DNA from: Candidatus Atribacteria bacterium 1244-E10-H5-B2
Lineage (GTDB): Bacteria > Atribacterota > JS1 > SB-45 > 34-128
DNA: 6,083 nucleotides
Direction: 5' to 3'
Assembly (NCBI GenBank): GCA_003575245.1
Contig: NMQN01000318.1
Coordinates: 1-6,083, forward strand
Below the pieces are notes generated by a model. The model worked only from the letters and a program-made list of their open reading frames with translations. It made no database searches and was not told the DNA's origin. This document shows positions 1 through 3,288 of the stretch, piece after piece. Position numbers and translations under genes: made by a program. Within the stretch, counting starts at the first letter, position 1; each line of letters opens with the position of its first letter.

Positions 1-69
1 TTCTATACCCTCTATTACTTTTTTACATATATCCCCGAAATCTTCCGGGAAGTCCCGATTCTTATTCAT
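1..69 (-). CDS. N-terminal fragment of a small unknown protein (runs off left edge)
   Basis: An ATG at 67-69 opens a frame of 23 codons (begins MNKNRDFPEDFGDICKKV) that is still open at the window edge, so only the N-terminus is visible. The start is supported by an AAGGGG Shine-Dalgarno sequence that overlaps the stop codon of the preceding gene (TAAGGGG, 78-84), which is typical of translational coupling in this operon. The segment FGDICKKVIEGI loosely resembles the C-terminal FKDICQGIKGL of the protein at 2257-2439; this may be chance. No family is recognised and the C-terminal part is missing, so no function is offered. Confidence 0.6.
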   Translation of the reverse strand, partial: MNKNRDFPEDFGDICKKVIEGIE

Positions 70-81
70 TTTTGATACCCC

Positions 82-270
82 TTATCTTAAATACCTCGCT
101 CTTAGTTCTGAATAATTCTCGATAAGCTCGATATATTCCTCTCTTGAGATCCTTATTTTAAAGTACTTCTTAGCGTATTTTAAAACTTTTTGCCAGTCCA
201 TTATCATATCGTAGAGACCTTTTCTCTTGATTCTTTCGATAGATATAAATTTTCGCTCTTCGTTAGTCAA
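82..270 (-). CDS. Small hypothetical protein, 62 aa, TTG start
   Basis: A 62-residue basic, probably all-helical protein with no recognisable domain. It starts at TTG (268-270), not ATG. The choice is supported by a strong AAAGGAG Shine-Dalgarno at about 281-287, roughly 10 nt upstream, which is fused to the TAA stop of the preceding gene (286-288). Its own TAA stop (82-84) is part of the ribosome binding site of the next gene, so it sits inside a tightly coupled operon following the Topo VI-A-like gene. The sequence has many Lys, Arg, Tyr and Ile residues and lacks cysteines, a signal peptide or a membrane segment. Function unknown. Its position suggests an accessory protein of the same transcription unit, but that is inference. 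Confidence 0.6.
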   Translation of the reverse strand: MTNEERKFISIERIKRKGLYDMIMDWQKVLKYAKKYFKIRISREEYIELIENYSELRARYLR

Positions 271-285
271 TTTTATAGTTCTCCT

Positions 286-561
286 TTATTCAATAAATAC
301 TTTATGATCCGGCTCACATTTCCACCAATCCGAATAAATATCAAGCCAGTAGACACTTCTAGGATAGATAACTACGAGACCCTCAGACTCTTTAGTTTTT
401 AAATCTTTAACGTCTCCAATATAAACTTGATAGTCCATGCCTTTATGCTCTCCGTGTACTTCCCACTCATTATTTAAGTCCGGCTCGAATCCTCTCCTCT
501 TTAGCATACCAGTTATAAATTTAAGGATCTCTTTCTCTTCTTTTAAATCAATATATCCCAT
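286..561 (-). CDS. Hypothetical protein, 91 aa
   Basis: I place the start at the ATG at 559-561 (MGYIDLKEEKEILKF). The frame is open further upstream, to an ATG at 645, but that would overlap the end of the 288-residue gene by about 80 nt. The chosen start lies 2 nt after the TAA of that gene, with an AGGAG about 13 nt upstream, inside its last codons. The protein has a charged helical N-terminus, then a segment rich in aromatic and beta-forming residues (DYQVYIGDV, EGLVVIYPRS, VYWLDIYSDWWKCEPDH), suggesting a small alpha/beta fold. No family is recognised. It is co-transcribed with the Topo VI-A-like gene, so a role linked to that enzyme is possible but not shown. Confidence 0.65.
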   Translation of the reverse strand: MGYIDLKEEKEILKFITGMLKRRGFEPDLNNEWEVHGEHKGMDYQVYIGDVKDLKTKESEGLVVIYPRSVYWLDIYSDWWKCEPDHKVFIE

Positions 562-563
562 TT

Positions 564-1430
564 TTATATCTTTTCTCCTATTTCTTTTATCTTCTCTACG
601 AGCCAGTTTTTGCAATCTTTCTCCTCTCCAATTTTCTCGTTCCAAGCGTCAAGGTCAATATATTCTTTGATCGACTCTACTACTAAATTTTGAAGTTCGA
701 GAGGGGGGAGAGCGTCTAATTCCCAACAATCCGAGCCGAATTGACTCATATAATAACTTGCCTTAGTATCGCTTTTTTTAACTGGATTCGGTCTCAAGCT
801 AAATCTTTCTATCTGTTCATAAGTCAGACCGATCTTCTTTATCTGAATAGAATCTCCCCCATAAGACGAGAGCCTGTTTCCTAAATCTCGAGTCATATCG
901 AGACCGCTCGGGTCGTGATCGGTTAAATGTAAAACTACTCTCTCTTTATCACTATATCCCTCTAATCGCTCAAGACACTCCATAACCTTAGTAAAAGAAG
1001 AATATCCCTTAGAAGGAAAGACTAAAACCCGAAAGTCTTTAGCAACCTGAAAAATCAGATTAGCGAGAGCGTCTTTTTCGACCCAAATCTCAAGTTTGTA
1101 GTCCTGATTTGCCCAAATCTCCTTTTTATAGTCTTGCCAACAATTTTTCAGATAGTCAATCTCTGACCTCAGAAATTCCTGAGGACTGCCATAATCAGAA
1201 TCACCACCTAAAGCCTCTCTCGTTCTATCCTCAATCTTAGTATAATCGACCTCTCTTCTCTCCCGAGCCACTACTAACATTTTATCGAATTGCGTATATC
1301 TCGATTTTGTATTTTCGAATAAAACATAAGGATCAGATATTAGCCTATAATAAATCTGTCTAACTGTTAGTTTAATATCGTACTGACTGATAATCTCGTT
1401 TACTACCGGAATCGTTTCTTTGTATTTCAT
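564..1430 (-). CDS. Stand-alone Topo VI A / Spo11-like protein with TOPRIM domain (Mini-A type)
   Basis: A 288-residue protein with the two-part layout of the type IIB topoisomerase A subunit and Spo11. Residues about 15-35 hold a winged-helix motif (LTVRQIYYRLI). Y28 aligns with the catalytic tyrosine that attacks DNA in the RDIFY/RELYY motif of Spo11 and Topo VIA. A TOPRIM domain follows: LEIWVEKDAL with the acidic E118, and LTDHDPSGLDM with D171 and D173, the Mg-binding DxD. The C-terminal region has a conserved-looking block (RPNPVKKSD ... FGSDCWELDALPP). Known family: short A-subunit-like 'Mini-A' proteins have been described in plasmids and viruses, without a GHKL ATPase B subunit. No B subunit is encoded in this window. 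The expected activity is metal-dependent DNA cleavage through a 5'-phosphotyrosine bond; the biological role is unproven. Start: ATG with an AAGAGGAG site at 1439-1446, behind promoter P1. Confidence 0.85.
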   Translation of the reverse strand: MKYKETIPVVNEIISQYDIKLTVRQIYYRLISDPYVLFENTKSRYTQFDKMLVVARERREVDYTKIEDRTREALGGDSDYGSPQEFLRSEIDYLKNCWQDYKKEIWANQDYKLEIWVEKDALANLIFQVAKDFRVLVFPSKGYSSFTKVMECLERLEGYSDKERVVLHLTDHDPSGLDMTRDLGNRLSSYGGDSIQIKKIGLTYEQIERFSLRPNPVKKSDTKASYYMSQFGSDCWELDALPPLELQNLVVESIKEYIDLDAWNEKIGEEKDCKNWLVEKIKEIGEKI

Positions 1431-1452
1431 TTTTCTATCTCCTCTTAATTTA

Positions 1453-1498
1453 TTGATTTAATCAACTAATTATAGCATTTAGTTTATTGATTAGTCAA
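1453..1498 (-). promoter_or_regulatory. Promoter P1 with two operator sites, upstream of the Mini-A-like gene
   Basis: On the minus strand, -35 TTGACT (1493-1498) and -10 TATAAT (1469-1474) are separated by 18 bp, and TGC directly before the -10 makes it an extended -10 (TGnTATAAT). Two near-palindromic sites frame it: TTGATTAGTCAA over the -35 (1487-1498) and TTGATTTAATCAA just downstream of the -10 (1453-1465, perfect 6-bp arms around one base). This arrangement suggests repression of a strong promoter by a dimeric protein. The TGA stop of the upstream gene (1495-1497) lies inside the -35 box. Confidence 0.75.
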
Positions 1499-1854
1499 TA
1501 CTCTTTTTTCTTGAGAGCTTTTAAAGCTATTCTAACGCCTTCCCAAGACTGCTTTTTTGCTTTCTGACTATTGCCACCATATTTAGTATTGAAATGCATT
1601 TCAAACTGACCCTGAAAGAGCTGTATATCCCAAAAATAATTAAGAAGCTCCTCGTCTAATCTATGAGCCTTTGTTAGCGTCGAGTAAAATGTTACATAAG
1701 GCTTTTGAAATATTTTACTTTTATCGGTTTTATCCTGATGTCCGGGATAGCGATAACCGGCACAACTCGAATTAGTATCGTAGCCTAATGAGTTTAAATC
1801 TTTTATAATATCCCTAATCGGTTCGTCTATCTCTTCTACTTCTTTTAAATTCAT
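1495..1854 (-). CDS. Hypothetical protein with SCAGY motif, 119 aa
   Basis: A soluble 119-residue protein. The N-terminal part reads as a helix followed by LNSLGYDTNSSCAGYRYPGH (residues 20-39) and then PYVTFYS (52-58). A 'GY.T..SCAG(H/Y)' motif followed by a short beta strand occurs in small uncharacterised phage and bacterial proteins, and a similar SCSG motif occurs in TYW3-type proteins. I do not claim orthology to any of them; C31 and H39 are candidate functional residues. The C-terminus is basic and helical (AKKQSWEGVRIALKALKKKEY). The start is clear: ATG with AAAGGAG (1861-1867) six bases upstream, behind promoter P2. The final TGA is shared with the -35 box of promoter P1, so this gene is directly linked to the next promoter. 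Function unknown. Confidence 0.75.
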   Translation of the reverse strand: MNLKEVEEIDEPIRDIIKDLNSLGYDTNSSCAGYRYPGHQDKTDKSKIFQKPYVTFYSTLTKAHRLDEELLNYFWDIQLFQGQFEMHFNTKYGGNSQKAKKQSWEGVRIALKALKKKEY

Positions 1855-1903
1855 TAATTACTCCTTTATTATCTCCCTTTTCGATTTATTTATTAGTAGT
1901 CAA

Positions 1904-1935
1904 TTGATTAGTTAATTGATTAGTTAATTGATTAT
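1904..1935. repeat. 12-bp tandem repeat (TTGATTAGTTAA, two full and one partial copy)
   Basis: Two exact head-to-tail copies of TTGATTAGTTAA and the first eight bases of a third. Each unit resembles the near-palindromic sites at P1 (TTGATTAGTCAA) and at the P2 -35. The repeat therefore looks like an operator array and not random A/T slippage. The 12-bp period places neighbouring sites slightly more than one helical turn apart. Confidence 0.75.
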
Positions 1936-1961
1936 ATCATATAATTTATTGATTTAGTCAA
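1904..1961 (-). promoter_or_regulatory. Promoter P2 with tandem operator sites, upstream of the SCAGY gene
   Basis: On the minus strand, -35 TTGACT (1956-1961) and -10 TATAAT (1931-1936) are 19 bp apart, with an extended -10 (TGATATAAT). One site, TTGATTTAGTCAA (1949-1961), covers the -35. Two identical 12-bp sites, TTGATTAGTTAA, lie head to tail at 1904-1915 and 1916-1927 in the early transcribed region, and a partial copy (TTGATTAT, 1928-1935) overlaps the -10. The TGA stop of the upstream small gene (1958-1960) is inside the -35 box, as at P1. Confidence 0.75.
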
Positions 1962-2125
1962 TACCCCTTTTTCTTTTCTCTTTCTTTTAGAGTAACGTCG
2001 ATATTGTAAAGGATAGCCTCGACCGCTTCTCTCCTATGGTAAGGCAACTCTTTATCATTTTTCAACTCGTTCTCTAATCGCTTTTTGATAGTCTTGATCA
2101 TCTCAGTATCTACACCAATAAACAT
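1958..2125 (-). CDS. Small hypothetical protein, 55 aa, paralogue of the 2479-2673 product
   Basis: The ATG at 2123-2125 is preceded by AAGGAG with 7-nt spacing, giving a 55-residue charged helical protein (begins MFIGVDTEMIKTIKKRLENE, ends EKKKGY). It aligns over about 46 residues with the protein encoded at 2479-2673. Shared positions include MF..V.TE.I..IKKRLE.EL, then DK.LP, then R...V and Y.I..L; about half the aligned residues are identical. The two are therefore paralogues from a duplication. No known domain is recognised. The predicted structure is two or three amphipathic helices. The stop codon TGA is built into the -35 element of promoter P2, so the gene is the last of its operon. 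Function unknown. Confidence 0.75.
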   Translation of the reverse strand: MFIGVDTEMIKTIKKRLENELKNDKELPYHRREAVEAILYNIDVTLKEREKKKGY

Positions 2126-2140
2126 TTTTAAACTCCTTTT

Positions 2141-2242
2141 TTATTTTCTTCTTACCCACCACATTAAAGAAAATGCAATCCCGATAACGATAATTATTAC
2201 TGATATTATTTTTATAAGACAGTAAACATTATTGCTATACAT
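2141..2242 (-). CDS. Small single-pass membrane protein, 33 aa
   Basis: A short frame from ATG (2240-2242) to TAA (2141-2143). It is preceded by AAAGGGG 7 nt upstream, and its stop lies next to the AAGGAG of the following gene, so spacing on both sides fits the operon. The product begins MYSNNVYCLIK, continues with an uninterrupted hydrophobic stretch (about residues 12-28, IISVIIIVIGIAFSLMW) and ends in WVRRK. One membrane helix with a basic C-terminal tail predicts N-out/C-in insertion. There is no lipobox or cleavable signal. Small phage and plasmid membrane proteins of this kind include holin-like, toxin and regulatory peptides, but nothing here distinguishes them. Function unknown. Confidence 0.65.
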   Translation of the reverse strand: MYSNNVYCLIKIISVIIIVIGIAFSLMWWVRRK

Positions 2243-2256
2243 AGTCTTACCCCTTT

Positions 2257-2439
2257 CTACAAGCCTTTTATCCCCTGACAAATATCTTTAAACTTCTCTT
2301 TATCCTTCACTTTCTCAGTAAGTTTCCTCTCTCGTTTAGTAGCCTCTCGCTCTTTTAGATCCTGCCGGGAGAATAAACTCAACTGAATATTATGCTTTTT
2401 AGCCCACTCTTGAGCTAATTCTGCTCTTAAATCGTTCAT
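2257..2439 (-). CDS. Small charged hypothetical protein, 60 aa
   Basis: A very hydrophilic, helix-forming protein with dense Lys/Arg/Glu in its second half (QDLKEREATKRERKLTEKVKDKEKFKD), suggestive of a coiled coil or nucleic-acid-contacting helix. The frame is open from an ATG at 2463 (68 aa), but that ATG has no ribosome binding site. The ATG at 2439 (MNDLRAELAQEWAKKHN) has AGAAGGG just upstream, so I prefer it; with the upstream start the gene is 2257-2463. The stop TAG is followed at once by the AAAGGGG of the membrane-protein gene. No cysteines and no recognised domain. It belongs to the small-gene operon beginning at 2673. Function unknown. Confidence 0.65.
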   Translation of the reverse strand: MNDLRAELAQEWAKKHNIQLSLFSRQDLKEREATKRERKLTEKVKDKEKFKDICQGIKGL

Positions 2440-2478
2440 AAAATCCCTTCTTTCATTACTCATAATTTCAAACTTTTT

Positions 2479-2673
2479 TTAGCTTTCGCTTTGAATTACT
2501 TCCCGGTAACGTTGTCGTTCCTGATAATCTTTCCAGTCTAACCAAGTATTTATATGATAGATAAGCGATCTAACCTCTTTTCCTCTCCAAAATGGTAAAG
2601 ACTTATCCTCTAGCTCCACTTCTAACCTCTTTTTAATTCTCTCGATCTCTTCAGTAGATACTTTCTTAAACAT
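2479..2673 (-). CDS. Small hypothetical protein, 64 aa, paralogue of the 1958-2125 product
   Basis: A 64-residue protein (begins MFKKVSTEEIERIKKRLEVE) with a strong AAAGGGGG site about 5 nt before its ATG (2671-2673). It is the first gene of the small-gene operon left of the putative origin. It matches the 55-residue protein at 1958-2125 along most of that protein's length (MF..V.TE.I..IKKRLE.EL, DK.LP, Y.I..L), then has its own C-terminal tail (WLDWKDYQERQRYREVIQSES). The pattern suggests amphipathic helices and possibly oligomerisation. No known DNA-binding or enzymatic motif is visible. Its location next to the repeat region, with a diverged operator-like site upstream (2752-2763), would suit a replication or copy-control accessory protein, but that is inference only. 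Confidence 0.75.
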   Translation of the reverse strand: MFKKVSTEEIERIKKRLEVELEDKSLPFWRGKEVRSLIYHINTWLDWKDYQERQRYREVIQSES

Positions 2674-2688
2674 TTTAACCCCCTTTAG

Positions 2689-2734
2689 TTTTGTTATGTT
2701 TTGTTATGTAAAGCGTTTTTAATGCGTTTTTAAT
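2689..2734. repeat. Two short tandem direct repeats upstream of the 2673 gene
   Basis: TTTTGTTATG occurs twice in a row (2689-2698, 2699-2708), followed almost directly by two exact copies of GCGTTTTTAAT (2713-2723, 2724-2734). They occupy the probable 5' leader of the small-gene operon. They may be protein-binding sites or the result of slippage; nothing in the window decides this. Confidence 0.6.
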
Positions 2735-2768
2735 AATAGACAATTGATCAATTGACCAGTTAATTAAT
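2731..2768 (-). promoter_or_regulatory. Possible promoter/operator P3 upstream of the small-gene operon
   Basis: This stretch has a perfect 14-bp palindrome, CAATTGATCAATTG (2741-2754), overlapped by TTGACCAGTTAA (2752-2763), which differs from the P2 operator TTGATTAGTTAA at two positions. On the minus strand a weak promoter may be read as TTAACT, 19 bp, TATTAT. The position about 80 bp before the first small gene and the likeness to the P1/P2 sites suggest shared control, but the promoter itself is far less convincing than P1 and P2. Confidence 0.4.
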
Positions 2769-2781
2769 CGTTATCAATTTG

Positions 2782-2818
2782 CTGTAACCCTTTGTTTACA
2801 ACGGTTACAGGTTTACAA
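2782..2818. repeat. Inverted repeat CTGTAACC/GGTTACAG overlapped by GTTTACAA direct repeats
   Basis: CTGTAACC (2782-2789) and GGTTACAG (2803-2810) are perfect 8-bp inverted arms with a 13-nt spacer. GTTTACAA occurs at 2794-2801 and again at 2811-2818 in the same orientation, interleaved with the arms and 17 bp apart start to start. Such interleaving is typical of protein-binding sites at control regions or origins. There is no T-tract on either strand, so it is not a terminator. Confidence 0.55.
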
Positions 2819-2880
2819 GTTCCTATAATAAATATTATGTAAAGTACCTTATATTTCCATGTAAACGCTCATCTAATATA

Positions 2881-2924
2881 CGAGATCCGATCCGGTAATT
2901 TACCCGGATCTCGGAGACCCCGAG
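2881..2924. repeat. GC-rich hairpin cluster in an A/T-rich intergenic region
   Basis: CGAGATCCG (2881-2889) pairs perfectly with CGGATCTCG (2905-2913). Inside the loop GGTAA-T-TTACC (2894-2904) is a second palindrome, and GATCCGG/CCGGATC (2889-2895, 2904-2910) is an alternative stem. Immediately adjacent, CTCGG/CCGAG (2910-2914, 2920-2924) forms a small competing hairpin. The block stands out in base composition from its surroundings. Neither strand has a following T-run, so a standard intrinsic terminator is unlikely. Confidence 0.65.
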
Positions 2925-2985
2925 TAACTCCAATTAAAAAGAAACATTTTTTCGTTCATTAATATATACTTTTTTCTCTTTTTCA

Positions 2986-3086
2986 AGAGGTTAAAGTTTT
3001 AACCAGTTTAAACCCCTCTCTCAAAACCCTTATCATTAAACAGTCTTAGAGGTTAAATTCTTTGGAAGTTTTAACCAGTTTTAACC
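2986..3086. repeat. Two related composite repeat blocks built of GTTTTAACC boxes
   Basis: Block 1 (2986-3014) reads AGAGGTTAAA, GTTTTAACCA, GTTTAAACC with no gaps. Block 2 (3048-3086) has the same order, AGAGGTTAAA, GTTTTAACCA, GTTTTAACC, but with a 10-nt insertion (3058-3067) after the first element. The paired boxes start 10 bp apart in both blocks (2996/3006 and 3068/3078), and the first element contains the box core in the opposite orientation. This is what iteron-type binding sites for a replication initiator look like. Confidence 0.65.
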
Positions 3087-3104
3087 TCGACGCTAAAAAA
3101 AGCC

Positions 3105-3147
3105 TTATTTTATAATACTTATATATTATAATATATATGATATTATA
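3105..3147. other. A/T-only stretch, candidate DNA unwinding element
   Basis: Of 43 bases only C3118 and G3139 are not A or T. The stretch lies between the GTTTTAACC repeat blocks on the left and further boxes on the right, where an unwinding element of an iteron origin would be expected. It also contains perfect -10-like TATAAT sequences on the minus strand, so part of it could be a promoter. Confidence 0.5.
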
Positions 3148-3153
3148 GGTTAA
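3125..3153 (-). promoter_or_regulatory. Possible minus-strand promoter inside the putative origin
   Basis: TTAACC (3148-3153) and TATAAT (3125-3130) are 17 bp apart on the minus strand. Transcription would run through the repeat blocks and hairpins toward the small-gene operon, giving a leader of roughly 440 nt. A/T-rich DNA produces TATAAT by chance, so this is weak. Confidence 0.3.
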
Positions 3154-3162
3154 GACTTAGTA

Positions 3163-3200
3163 CCCTCTATACACAGGTTTATTTATATGTGGGTATAGGG
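3163..3200. repeat. Imperfect hairpin CTATAC...GTATAG
   Basis: CTATAC (3167-3172) pairs with GTATAG (3193-3198). It is extended inward by ACA/TGT across a small bulge and outward by CCC/GGG with a bulge, around an A/T-rich loop. It lies beside the A/T stretch of the putative origin. No T-run follows. Confidence 0.4.
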
Positions 3201-3261
3201 TTTTCAGTTTTAACTCCATAACCCCCCCTAACCCCTTATGTAGCAACGGTTAGGTTTTTTA

Positions 3262-3286
3262 GGTTTAAACTGAGCAAGTTTTAACC
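3262..3286. repeat. Inverted repeat directly after the rep stop codon
   Basis: GGTTTAAACT (3262-3271) and AGTTTTAACC (3277-3286) are inverted arms with one mismatch and a 5-nt loop, two bases beyond the TAA of the replication gene. The right arm contains one of the GTTTTAACC boxes. In the direction of transcription it is followed by TAAAAAACC, not a U-tract, so I read it as another binding-site pair and not a terminator. Confidence 0.5.
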
Positions 3287-3288
3287 TC

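Larger units (their letters stand above)
2689..3288. other. Putative replication origin (gene-free region)
   Basis: About 615 bp between the replication gene and the small-gene operon hold no convincing gene on either strand. From left to right: tandem repeats, the operator-like palindrome, the CTGTAACC inverted repeat, the GC-rich hairpin cluster, the two GTTTTAACC repeat blocks, a 43-bp stretch that is A/T except for two bases (3105-3147), an imperfect hairpin (3163-3200), a further GTTTTAACT box (3207-3215), and an inverted repeat with another box against the rep stop codon (3262-3286). Iteron-like boxes, a melting-prone stretch and adjacency to a primase-helicase gene together suggest an origin. 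This is inference from layout; no published origin is recognised. Confidence 0.5.

Noticed and set aside
562..645. Upstream extension of the 91-residue gene to an ATG at 645
   Set aside because: It would overlap the conserved end of the Mini-A-like gene by about 80 nt in another frame. The ATG at 561 lies just after that gene's stop, which fits the operon spacing.
1904..1935. CRISPR-like repeats
   Set aside because: The 12-bp units are head to tail with no spacers and lie on a promoter; no cas genes are present.
2440..2463. Longer start (ATG at 2463) for the charged protein
   Set aside because: There is no Shine-Dalgarno before it, whereas the ATG at 2439 has AGAAGGG at a suitable distance. 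Not excluded.
2800..2829. Plus-strand promoter using TATAAT at 2824-2829
   Set aside because: No -35-like sequence lies 16-19 bp upstream (TTTACA at 2795 is 23 bp away), and there is no plus-strand gene to serve.
2881..2924. Intrinsic terminator at the GC-rich hairpins
   Set aside because: No T-tract follows on either strand, and several competing stems are present instead of one stable stem.
3262..3286. Terminator after the rep gene
   Set aside because: The stem is A/T-rich and the downstream RNA reads UAAAAAACC, with no U-run.
2674..3288. tRNA or other known RNA gene in the gene-free region
   Set aside because: No cloverleaf arms or known RNA family motif could be recognised.
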